A stretch of 25,489 nt of DNA from DATEHQ01 sp035279525. Lineage in GTDB: Bacteria > Chloroflexota > Dormibacteria > Dormibacterales > Dormibacteraceae. The notes under the pieces were generated by a model that made no database searches, was not told the origin of the DNA, and was given only the letters and a program-made list of their open reading frames with translations. A program made the translations under genes and the position numbers. Location of the stretch: positions 1-25,489 of the forward strand of contig DATEHQ010000058.1 in NCBI GenBank assembly GCA_035279525.1, read 5' to 3'. Positions 15,821 through 22,637 of the stretch are shown here, one piece after another. Numbering within the stretch: the first letter of the stretch is position 1; the number at the start of each line of letters is the position of its first letter.

Positions 15821-17187
15821 GCGCCGGTTCGACCGCGCTGCGCCAGTCGCGGGTCGGTCGGGGCGCGGCTCTGGCCCGCCTCGCGCTGCGGATCGGCGGC
15901 CGCTACGTGGCGAGATCGCCCCGGCTGCTGTTCGCCTCTGTCGAGCGGCGCACGGAGCTGCGCCACGACCTCGCCCTGCGCTCCGCCGACGAGGTCGCGG
16001 AGGAGCTCGGGTCGATGAAAGGCGTCCTGATGAAGCTCGGTCAGATGGCGAGTTACGTCTACGAGGACATGCCGCTGACCTTCCGCGCCGCGATGTCGCG
16101 GCTGCAGCAGAAAGCGCCGCCCATGACCTCGGATCTCGCGTCCTCCGTCATCGTCGAGGAGCTCGGTGGGCGGCCCGAGAGGATCTTCGCCCGGTGGGAC
16201 GCCGTGCCATTCGCCGCGGCTTCGATCGGCCAGGTGCACCGCGCCATCACCCGTGACGGCCGAGCCGTCGCCGTCAAGGTGCAGTACCCGGGCATCGCGC
16301 GGAGCATCACCTCCGATCTCCGCAACGTCAGCCTGCTGAAGCGGATCGTGGGCGCCGCCTTTCCAGGGCTCGACACGAGATCGCTCGTCGAGGAGCTGGG
16401 CGAGCGCCTGCAGGAAGAGGTCGACTACGTGCTCGAAGCGGAAAGCCAGGAGATGTTCGCTCGCTATTACGAAGGCCACCCCGTGATCCACGTTCCTCAC
16501 GTCGTTCCCGAACTGAGCTCGGCCCGCGTGCTCACGAGCGAGCTCGTCGCGGGCGACGGATTCGACGCCGTGCTCGGGTGGGATCAGCACGAACGCAACC
16601 TCGCCGCGGAGACGATCTACCGTTTCGTTTTTCGCAGCCTGTATCGACTGCACGCGTTCAACGGCGACCCACACCCCGGCAACTACCTATTCCACGGCCG
16701 TGGGCGCGTCAGCTTTCTCGACTTCGGGTTGACCAAACGTTTCAGCGACCACGACCTCGAGCCGCTCGTCGACGCAGTGCGCCTCCTGGTGTTCGAGAAG
16801 GACTGGGAGGGATTCCGCGCAGACATGGAGCGTGCCGGCTTCCTTCGTGCCGGCGCGCCGGTGTCGACGGAGGTTGTCATCGACCGCTTCGGGCAGTTCT
16901 ACGGCACCGTCTTGCAGGACGCACCGATGACGATCACGCCCGCCTACGCGTCGGCCATCGTGCGGCGGTTCTTTGACGCGCGCGGACCGCTCGCGCCGTA
17001 CAGCGACGTGCCGCGCGAGTACGTCGTCATGCAGCGGATCAACCTGGGGCTGTACGCGGTGCTGGGCAGCCTCAACGCGACGGCCAACTGGCGCCGCATC
17101 GCCGAGGAGATATGGCCGTTCCGCAACGGTCCGCCGTCGACTCCGATCGGCGAGGCGGAAGCGCGCTGGTACGGGCAGAGGGTCTAG
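15817..17187 (+). CDS. ABC1/UbiB-family atypical kinase
   Basis: A 456-residue member of the UbiB/ADCK family of atypical protein-kinase-like ATPases, which support quinone and other isoprenoid-lipid metabolism. The hallmark KxGQ motif is K73-L-G-Q76 in an N-terminal extension; the Ala-rich nucleotide loop is AAASIGQVH, K154 in VAVKVQYPG binds ATP, the catalytic loop is GDPHPGN with D284, and the metal-binding DFG has D302. It lacks the C-terminal membrane helices found in E. coli UbiB. The GTG at 15817 overlaps the previous stop by 4 nt and precedes the conserved region by a normal length. Its direct substrate is not known, as for most family members. Confidence 0.93.
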   Translation: MSAGSTALRQSRVGRGAALARLALRIGGRYVARSPRLLFASVERRTELRHDLALRSADEVAEELGSMKGVLMKLGQMASYVYEDMPLTFRAAMSRLQQKAPPMTSDLASSVIVEELGGRPERIFARWDAVPFAAASIGQVHRAITRDGRAVAVKVQYPGIARSITSDLRNVSLLKRIVGAAFPGLDTRSLVEELGERLQEEVDYVLEAESQEMFARYYEGHPVIHVPHVVPELSSARVLTSELVAGDGFDAVLGWDQHERNLAAETIYRFVFRSLYRLHAFNGDPHPGNYLFHGRGRVSFLDFGLTKRFSDHDLEPLVDAVRLLVFEKDWEGFRADMERAGFLRAGAPVSTEVVIDRFGQFYGTVLQDAPMTITPAYASAIVRRFFDARGPLAPYSDVPREYVVMQRINLGLYAVLGSLNATANWRRIAEEIWPFRNGPPSTPIGEAEARWYGQRV

Positions 17188-17262
17188 CTCCGCTCGGGAG
17201 GCATGGATTCCTCCGGGGTCACTTCTGGCGCCTTTTCCTGCAATCCATACGGATCCCATACA

Positions 17263-17268
17263 TAGAAT
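17263..17268 (+). promoter_or_regulatory. Putative -10 box of the SDR gene
   Basis: TAGAAT lies in a small AT-rich patch and ends 8 nt before the GTG at 17277. Together with the 89-bp gap after the UbiB gene, this suggests a separate, possibly leaderless transcript for the SDR-antiporter-DCC genes. No clear -35 box. Confidence 0.35.
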
Positions 17269-17276
17269 TGCCCGCT

Positions 17277-18095
17277 GTGATCGAAGAGCCGTCGCCGCCG
17301 GCCGGCGCGCTCACCGGGTCGGTCGTCGTCGTCGTCGGCGGCGCCAGTGGCATCGGCCGGACCATGGCCCAGGCGCTCGCCCGCCAGGGCGCGCGCGTCG
17401 TGATCGCGGATTTCGACTCGGCCCGCATGGAGCGGACCCTGGCGGAGCTGCTCCGGCTCGGCACCGCTGACGCGGCGCTTTCGCTGCAGACGGACGTGCG
17501 CAGTGACGCCTCGGTGCGAGCCCTGGTCCGCGACGCGATCAAGGCGATGGGCAGAGTCGACGTCGTGGTCAACGTCGCGGGCGTGCTCCTGCAGGGCAGG
17601 CTCGACCGGATCTCGAGCCGGGATTGGGAGTGGATGCTGGAGACCAATCTGCTCGGCCCCGTGCGCACGACCAATGCGTTTCTGCCGCACATGCTCGAGC
17701 GGGGCTCCGGGCACATCGTCAACGCGGTCGGCGCCGGCGGCCTCGTGCCCGGCGATCCGCTGACGATTCCGTACGACTGCGGCCACGCGGCCCTGGTGGC
17801 GTTCACTCGCAGCGTGGCCGCGCAGCTGCGCGGCACGGGCGTTCACGTCTCCCTTTACTGCACAGGCATCAAGGGCCAGCGCATCGGCCAGAACACCAGG
17901 TCGCGAGGCCTGGGGCGGATGCTGCACCCGGCTGAAGGTCTCGAGGAGCGTCCCGCCGGCGCCGGCGCGGCGGACAGCCTGCTCGACGCCCTGCACCATC
18001 CGCGGTTTCTCGTCCTGGCCGATCCCGGCGAGGCCGAGAGCCTGCGCCTCCGCTGGGACGAGCTGACCGGAATGGAGCGGATGCCAGCTTCGTGA
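17277..18095 (+). CDS. SDR-fold protein with degenerate active site
   Basis: A 272-residue Rossmann-fold protein of the classical short-chain dehydrogenase type. The nucleotide motif is GGASGIG (21-27), with an Asp after beta 2 (VVIADFD) that favours NAD(H), and NVAG replaces the usual NNAG. The catalytic tetrad is not intact: Tyr166 is present, but the YxxxK lysine is His170 and the residue 13 before the Tyr, normally Ser, is Ala153. It may therefore bind NAD without normal oxidoreductase activity, or use another mechanism. The GTG at 17277 is chosen because it is near the fold start and follows a -10-like box. The stop overlaps the antiporter start by 4 nt (GTGA), so a regulatory or NAD-sensing link to the transporter is possible (inference). 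Confidence 0.85.
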   Translation: MIEEPSPPAGALTGSVVVVVGGASGIGRTMAQALARQGARVVIADFDSARMERTLAELLRLGTADAALSLQTDVRSDASVRALVRDAIKAMGRVDVVVNVAGVLLQGRLDRISSRDWEWMLETNLLGPVRTTNAFLPHMLERGSGHIVNAVGAGGLVPGDPLTIPYDCGHAALVAFTRSVAAQLRGTGVHVSLYCTGIKGQRIGQNTRSRGLGRMLHPAEGLEERPAGAGAADSLLDALHHPRFLVLADPGEAESLRLRWDELTGMERMPAS

Positions 18096-19828
18096 ACGGA
18101 TCCACCGACCTCCTCTCGAGCATCGGCGTGTGCGTCGGCGCCGCCGCGCTCATCGCGGCGGTCACGTGGCGTTTCAGACAGCCGCTGATCATCGCGTACC
18201 TCGCGACGGGGGTCATCATCGGCCCCCACAGCCTCAAGCTCGTCAACGACCAGTCCAGCATCGCGACGGTGGCGGAGATCGGTTTGATCCTGCTCCTCTT
18301 CGTGATCGGCCTCGAGATCGACATCCGGAAGATGGCCTCTGGCGGCACGGCCGTCCTGGTCACCGGTGTCCTGCAGGTTCCCCTCTGCATCGCGCTCGGC
18401 CTTGGCTTTTTCGCCCTGCTCGGCGTGCCGAACACATCGCACAACTACGAGCTGCTCTACCTGGCGGCCTGCCTGAGCTTGTCGAGCACCCTCGTCGTCG
18501 TGAAGATCCTCAACGACAGGTTCGAGCTCGACACGCTGCCAGGCCGGATCACGCTCGGTGTGCTGGTCATCCAGGACCTGTGGGCGGTGGGGATGCTGGC
18601 CGTTCAGCCGACCATCCTCAACCCGAACCTGCTGCCTCTGCTCGGGTCGCTGTGGCGCGGGGCCGCGCTGGTGGTCGGAGGCTTCGCGCTCTCGAAGTAC
18701 ATCCTGCCCCGCCTCTTTCGCATGGTCGCCAAGGCGCCCGAGCTCGTGCTCGTGTCGGCGCTCGGTTGGTGCTTTTTCATGGCGGGCGCCGCGAGCTTCA
18801 TCGGCCTGTCACGTGAGATGGGGGCGCTGATCGCGGGGGTCAGCCTCTCCACTTTTCCCTACAACCTCGACGTGATCGCGAAGGCGGTGAGCATCCGCGA
18901 TTTCTTCGTCACCCTGTTCTTCGTCGCCCTGGGCATGCAGATCACCGTGCCCACGCTGCAGGTGCTCGAGCTGGCCCTTGTCGCATCGGCTTTCGTGATC
19001 CTGAGCCGCGTCGTCGTGGTGCCACTCCTCTATGCCCTGCGGATGGGCTTGCGCACCAGCATCATCCCGGCCATCAACCTCGCCCAGGTCAGCGAGTTCT
19101 CGATCGTGATCGCCTCGCTCGGCGTCATCCGCGGCCAGATCACCCAGGACGTGCTGACGATCGTGATCATCACGTTCGCGATCACGTCGGTTCTTTCCAC
19201 GTACATGATCAACTTCAGCCACTCGATCCAGAGCGTGATTGCGGCGGGACTGAAGAAGGTGGGGGTGAGGGACCTCGACTCGGCGAAAGACGTCGAGGAC
19301 GAGGCGGCGGAACACCATCCTGTCGTCTTCCTCGGCTTCTTCCGCGACGCGAGCTCGATCATCTACGAGTTCGAGCACGAAGGCTCGGCCGAGGAGGCGC
19401 GCGCGTTCGTGGCCAAGATCCAGGTCATCGACTACAACCCGACGGTGATGCGGGAGCTGCGCCGGCGGGGCATCAAGTGTGTCTACGGCGACATCGCGCA
19501 CGTCGACACCCTGCGGCACGCCGGCATCGAGCACGCCCAGCTCGTCGTCTCGAGCATCACCGACGACATCCTGCGCGGCACCAGCAACCTGAGGCTCATG
19601 AAGAGCGTCCGCGCCCACTCGCCCCGGACGCTGATCGTGCTCACGACCGAACACATCCCGCAGGCGCTCGAGTTCTACGAGGCGGGAGCCGACTTCGTCT
19701 TCATCCCCCGGCTGTATTCGGCCGCGGCCTGCGCCCGGATCCTTCGCAAGGGCCTGGCGGATGGGTTCGAGGACGTTCGAGTCCAGGCCGTTGGACACCT
19801 CTCGAAGCGCCAGGAGGTGCTCGCCTAG
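18092..19828 (+). CDS. CPA2-family cation/proton antiporter with TrkA-N domain (KefB-like)
   Basis: A 578-residue membrane protein. About 12-13 helices in the first 380 residues carry CPA2 features, including LLFVIGLEIDI, the LSLSSTLVVVKIL segment, LVIQDLWAVGML with the conserved Asp of the exchange site, and FVALGM. The cytoplasmic part (from about 409) is a TrkA-N/RCK-like Rossmann domain with YGDIAHVDTLRHAG; its glycine motif is degenerate (G415-F-F-R-D-A), so nucleotide binding may be altered. Relatives exchange K+ or Na+ for H+ and some are gated by glutathione adducts or NAD(H). The GTG start overlaps the SDR stop. A redox protein of the DCC family follows after 25 bp, which fits a redox-controlled system. 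Confidence 0.92.
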   Translation: MNGSTDLLSSIGVCVGAAALIAAVTWRFRQPLIIAYLATGVIIGPHSLKLVNDQSSIATVAEIGLILLLFVIGLEIDIRKMASGGTAVLVTGVLQVPLCIALGLGFFALLGVPNTSHNYELLYLAACLSLSSTLVVVKILNDRFELDTLPGRITLGVLVIQDLWAVGMLAVQPTILNPNLLPLLGSLWRGAALVVGGFALSKYILPRLFRMVAKAPELVLVSALGWCFFMAGAASFIGLSREMGALIAGVSLSTFPYNLDVIAKAVSIRDFFVTLFFVALGMQITVPTLQVLELALVASAFVILSRVVVVPLLYALRMGLRTSIIPAINLAQVSEFSIVIASLGVIRGQITQDVLTIVIITFAITSVLSTYMINFSHSIQSVIAAGLKKVGVRDLDSAKDVEDEAAEHHPVVFLGFFRDASSIIYEFEHEGSAEEARAFVAKIQVIDYNPTVMRELRRRGIKCVYGDIAHVDTLRHAGIEHAQLVVSSITDDILRGTSNLRLMKSVRAHSPRTLIVLTTEHIPQALEFYEAGADFVFIPRLYSAAACARILRKGLADGFEDVRVQAVGHLSKRQEVLA

Positions 19829-19835
19829 CCCGCCT

Positions 19836-19844
19836 GGGTATTCT
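19836..19844 (+). promoter_or_regulatory. Possible -10 element before the DCC selenoprotein gene
   Basis: GGGTATTCT sits 9 nt before the GTG at 19854. It contains both a TATTCT box and the GGGTAT of stress sigma promoters, but no matching -35 is present. The gene has no Shine-Dalgarno sequence, so it may start leaderless or depend on coupling with the antiporter gene. Confidence 0.2.
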
Positions 19845-19853
19845 CCTGGTCTG

Positions 19854-20264
19854 GTGCACGGAGCCGACCCCGAGGTCACCCTCGTCTTCGACGGGACTTG
19901 AGGCGTTTGAACCCGCCTGGCGCGCTGGGTCCGCCGGCGTGACAGGGCCGGCCGTGTGCTGGCCGTCGCCAACCAGAGGCCCGGTGTGCTCGAGCGCTAC
20001 GCGCTTTCGCGCGAGGAGGTCGAGCGCAGCGCGTGGGCGATCGACCGTGAGGGCCGCCGCCTGGAAGGAGCCGCCGCGATCAGCCGCGGCATGACGGCAC
20101 TCGGCGGGTACCCGTCATGGTTCGCCGCCGCCTACCGGGTGAGACCTATCGGCGCGGTCGAGGACGCTCTGTACGGATGGTTCGCGCCCCGCCGATCCCG
20201 CTTCGAACGGCTCGGCATCCGTCCCGAGTGCGACGAGCCGGACTCGGGCTGCGAGGAGCGCTGA
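19854..20264 (+). CDS. Candidate DCC-family selenoprotein, thiol-disulfide oxidoreductase-like, Sec-x-x-Sec
   Basis: With two in-frame TGA codons (19899-19901 and 19908-19910) read as selenocysteine, this frame gives a 136-residue protein of the DCC (DUF393) family. The family is named for D-x-x-C-x-x-C after the first strand; here TLVFD13-G-T-U16-G-V-U19 is followed by TRLARWVRRRDRAG, as in cysteine-containing relatives. The remainder also fits: GRRLEGAAAISRG, the helical LGGYPSWFAAAYRV, and ALYGWFAPRRSRF near the end. Both TGAs are one base from TGC. The reading frame stays open for another 350 bases with typical codon use, and the final TGA is one base from the stop of the convergent gene. 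A SECIS-like hairpin follows. GTG 19854 is the only near start. A pseudogene or sequencing errors are possible but would need two hits exactly at the active-site cysteines. The Sec machinery is not in this window. Confidence 0.72.
19921..19941 (+). promoter_or_regulatory. SECIS-like hairpin in the DCC selenoprotein gene
   Basis: Bases 19921-19928 pair with 19934-19941 (8 bp, two of them G-U) around the 5-nt loop GTCCG. The loop starts 18 nt after the second TGA and 27 nt after the first, and its first two bases are GU. Bacterial SECIS elements are known to need a short stem with a G among the first loop bases, about 16-37 nt after the UGA. A competing fold pairing ACCC (19911-19914) with GGGT (19927-19930) is possible. 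GC-rich DNA forms hairpins easily, so this is supporting evidence only. Confidence 0.45.
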
Positions 20265-20265
20265 G

Positions 20266-20481
20266 CTAGCGCGCCGGCGGTGGCGTGCGCCTGACGGCCT
20301 TCTCCACCTCGTCGCCGACCTCGCGGAGCGTCTTGCCCAGCGCCGAGCCGAACGACCGCGCCGCCTCCCGCGTGCCCTGGCGGACCCTCGCGTCACGCGA
20401 GACGGTCCCGATCGCGTCGAACAGCGTCTTCAGGTCGGTCTGAAACCGGCCCCAGGCTTTCTTGCTTTCTCCCTGCGCCAC
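20266..20481 (-). CDS. Small hypothetical helical protein
   Basis: A 71-residue protein, not recognised as a named family. It is probably a long amphipathic helix or helical hairpin: KKAWGRFQTDLKTLFDAIG, then TREAARSFGSALGKTLREVGDEVEKAVRR, with regular spacing of hydrophobic residues and a charged surface. No signal peptide or membrane segment is visible. GTG 20481 is preferred because it lies two bases after the nitroreductase stop; the in-frame GTG at 20496 would overlap that gene. It is co-transcribed with the nitroreductase and converges on the DCC gene with one base between the stops. Function unknown. Confidence 0.65.
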   Translation of the reverse strand: MAQGESKKAWGRFQTDLKTLFDAIGTVSRDARVRQGTREAARSFGSALGKTLREVGDEVEKAVRRTPPPAR

Positions 20482-20483
20482 GC

Positions 20484-21014
20484 CTAACCCTTCCACGGCG
20501 TGCCGAACTTCTCGTCCGACACGACCTCGCCGATGGGCTTGCGCTTCTTCTTGCCCAGCCCGAGCTTCCGCTTCGGGTAGCCGAACGGAAGCACGCCGAC
20601 CACGTCGAAGCTCTCCGGCAGACCGAACGCCTCGCGGACGTTCTCGAGCCGGCCTGCAAAACCCGTCCAGTTCGAGCCGACCCCCTCGCCCCAGGCCGTG
20701 AGGAACATCGACTGGATGGCCCTGCTGGTGTCGGACAAGCCGGTCGGATTGGACTTCTCAGACGCCACGATGACGGCCGCGGCCGCCTGGGCGACGTACG
20801 GCCCGGTCCGGATCGACTGCCCGAGCTTCTGCAGGTCTTCGCGCTTGCGAACCACCACGAAGTGCCAGGGCTGGACGTTGCTGGCGCTGGCCGTTAGGTG
20901 GGCTGACTCGACGATCCGGTCGAGCACGCCGTCCGGCAGCGGCCGGTCGTCAAACTCCCGCACCGCCAGTACAGTACGCACAGCATCGAAGACAGGGTTT
21001 GTCATCGCTTTCAT
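20484..21014 (-). CDS. Nitroreductase-family FMN-dependent protein
   Basis: About 176 residues of the nitroreductase superfamily, flavoenzymes that use NAD(P)H to reduce nitro groups, quinones or other electron-poor substrates. The N-terminal FMN signature is clear: VLAVREFDDRPLP, then ASASNVQPWHFVVV, corresponding to the R-x-F and S-x-x-N-x-Q-P-W/F segments. The central helix SRAIQSMFLTAWGEGVGSNW and the VVGVLPFGYPK segment near the end complete the fold; a Lys-rich stretch follows (GLGKKKRKP). ATG 21014 or 21005 are the likely starts; an upstream extension to 21092 would run into the divergent gene. The substrate cannot be inferred. It heads a two-gene unit with the small protein. Confidence 0.88.
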   Translation of the reverse strand: MKAMTNPVFDAVRTVLAVREFDDRPLPDGVLDRIVESAHLTASASNVQPWHFVVVRKREDLQKLGQSIRTGPYVAQAAAAVIVASEKSNPTGLSDTSRAIQSMFLTAWGEGVGSNWTGFAGRLENVREAFGLPESFDVVGVLPFGYPKRKLGLGKKKRKPIGEVVSDEKFGTPWKG

Positions 21015-21051
21015 TGTCCTGGTTTCGAGATCACGGATGGAGGGTCGTAAG

Positions 21052-21600
21052 TTGGCCGAGCAACCGCCGAGAGTTCGCGTCGAGCGGCGCATAAGCAGCC
21101 CCGAGCATCGGGCGGCCTACGAGGCCGCGAAGAACGAGCCCACCCTTCACAAGCCGCTCCTCATCACCTCGCGCAGCGTGCACGACGAGGTCCACGGGGG
21201 CGGGACTGTCGGCCGCTTCAACACCTGGCTCGCGGTGAACGTCACGAAGAGCGTCGGGACGATGTGGGCGGCCTACCTGTTCACGCTGATCGCCATCGGC
21301 GGGGCCGTGGCCGTCATCACGAGCAACGCCTTCCTGACGGCGCTCTCCGTTTTGATCAGCCAGACCTTCTTGCAGCTCGTCCTGCTGCCCATCATCATCG
21401 TCGGCCAGAACGTGATCTCCGAGAGCCAGGACCAGCGCGCCGAGGCGGACCACCTGACGCTGACCACGCTCCACGCCATCAACGTGCAGCAGCTCGAGAT
21501 CCTCAAGCAGCACCGCAAGATGCTGGAGCAGCAGCAGGCCATCCTCGACGCTCTGCAGAAGCAGGCAATGGCGCGCAGCGGCACGGAGGCCGGCGCCTGA
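21052..21600 (+). CDS. DUF1003-like membrane protein
   Basis: A protein of about 182 residues with a basic N-terminal region, two membrane helices (about 67-86 and 90-112) and a C-terminal coiled coil with QQLEILKQHRKMLEQQQAILDALQKQ. The FNTWLAVNVTKSVGTMW entry to the first helix and the QNVISESQDQRAEADHLT segment after the second resemble DUF1003, a family of unknown function. The TTG at 21052 was chosen because GGAGGG (21039-21044) lies 7 nt before it; the in-frame ATG at 21037 has no ribosome site. It is the first gene of a plus-strand operon, and its stop overlaps the next gene in CTGA. The function is unknown; the coiled coil suggests oligomerisation. Confidence 0.7.
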   Translation: MAEQPPRVRVERRISSPEHRAAYEAAKNEPTLHKPLLITSRSVHDEVHGGGTVGRFNTWLAVNVTKSVGTMWAAYLFTLIAIGGAVAVITSNAFLTALSVLISQTFLQLVLLPIIIVGQNVISESQDQRAEADHLTLTTLHAINVQQLEILKQHRKMLEQQQAILDALQKQAMARSGTEAGA

Positions 21601-22634
21601 GCGCGGAGCAGCCCGGCGCGTACCTGAAGGCGACGCTCGAGAGTCAGCCGCGTGAGCTGCGGAGGCTCCTCGGAGACGACGCCGCCGCCCGGGCGGCCGA
21701 GCGCTTGCGCGGCTGCCCCCGAATCTTGATCGCCGGCACGGGCACCAGCCACCACGGGGCGCTGGTGGGCCAGTTCATGCTCAGGAGCGCTGGTCTCGAC
21801 GCGTGGGCCGTCCGAGCGTTCGAGCTCGCGAACTACCCGCCTGCGCTGAGGCCGGATGACGGCCTCGTGTTGCTCTCCCATCGGGGCACCAAGCGTTTCA
21901 GCCGCGGCGCGCTCGACGTCTTCGCGAGCACGAGCGAACACTGGGTCGTCATCAGCGGCGAAGACGCACCCCTTGACGGCGACCGGGTCGTGCGCACCGT
22001 GGTGCAGGAGCGCTCCCCAGTGCACACCGCGAGCCACACCGCGGCGATGCTGCGCCTGGCGCAGATCGCGGCCGCGCTGGGTGATGCGCCCTGGCGCTCA
22101 GAGCTCGCCGGCCTCCCCGACGCGGTCGCTGCCGCGGTCGCGATGCGCGGCGACGTCCTGGCGGCGGCGGCGTGGATCGAGCCGGGCGCGGCCGTCCATT
22201 TCACCGGCGGCGGTCCTGGTCGCGCCACCGCCTACGAGGGCGCCCTCAAGCTGCGCGAGGCGTCTCATGTCGTCTCGGCCGAGGGTCACGACATCGAGGG
22301 CATCCTCCACGGCCCGCTCGTCAGCATCCAGGAAGGCCAGGCGGTGCTGGTGATCGCCCAGCCGGGCCCTTCACTGGAGCGGGCGAGGGAGGTGGGTGAC
22401 GCGCTGCGTGAGGTCGGTGCTCGCGTGGTCGCGATCGGCGCTGCGGCACCGGAGGTCGAGGCGCAGTTACGGATCGCGACGCCCGAGGTCGATGAGGTGC
22501 TGGCGCCCATCGTCAACGTGGTGCCGCTGCAGTGGCTCGCCTACGAGGTATCGCAGAGGTTCGGCGTGAACGCCGACACCTTCCGCCGCGACGAGCCGCG
22601 CTACGCGGCGGCGCAGTCGAAGTTCACGCTCTAG
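21597..22634 (+). CDS. SIS-domain sugar-phosphate isomerase, GlmS-like without glutaminase domain
   Basis: A 345-residue protein with two SIS domains, like the isomerase half of glucosamine-6-phosphate synthase. The first has AGTGTS (46-51) and LLSHRGTKRFS where GlmS has its S-Q-S-G-E-T phosphate loop; the second has TGGGPGRATAYEGALKLREASHVVSAEGHD, shown here only as the region at about 201-230, with the conserved E-G-A-L-K-L-x-E. K342 near the end corresponds to the C-terminal lysine that forms a Schiff base in GlmS. There is no N-terminal Cys glutaminase domain, so it may act as a deaminase/isomerase using free ammonia, as AgaS/FrlB-type proteins do. The only start that keeps the first domain intact is CTG 21597, overlapping the previous TGA and preceded at 7 nt by GGAGG (21585-21589). 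Confidence 0.83.
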   Translation: MSAEQPGAYLKATLESQPRELRRLLGDDAAARAAERLRGCPRILIAGTGTSHHGALVGQFMLRSAGLDAWAVRAFELANYPPALRPDDGLVLLSHRGTKRFSRGALDVFASTSEHWVVISGEDAPLDGDRVVRTVVQERSPVHTASHTAAMLRLAQIAAALGDAPWRSELAGLPDAVAAAVAMRGDVLAAAAWIEPGAAVHFTGGGPGRATAYEGALKLREASHVVSAEGHDIEGILHGPLVSIQEGQAVLVIAQPGPSLERAREVGDALREVGARVVAIGAAAPEVEAQLRIATPEVDEVLAPIVNVVPLQWLAYEVSQRFGVNADTFRRDEPRYAAAQSKFTL

Positions 22635-22637
22635 ACG

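Noticed and set aside
19899..19910. Genome-wide reassignment of UGA to a sense codon
   Set aside because: TGA ends many intact genes here (PBP, DUF2236, SDR, channel) at the expected lengths and often overlaps the next start, so UGA is a normal stop elsewhere.
19956..20264. Short 102-aa gene starting at GTG 19956
   Set aside because: It starts inside the DCC domain and drops the first strand and the whole active site; the conserved sequence continues upstream through the two TGAs to GTG 19854.
19854..20264. DCC gene as a plain pseudogene
   Set aside because: Two nonsense changes exactly at the two active-site cysteines, with no other stop or frameshift in 137 codons, are unlikely by chance. 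Not excluded until Sec genes are checked.
21052..21600. Phage holin or prophage remnant because of two membrane helices and a coiled coil
   Set aside because: No phage genes, integrase or attachment repeats lie nearby, and the DUF1003-like signature explains the sequence better.
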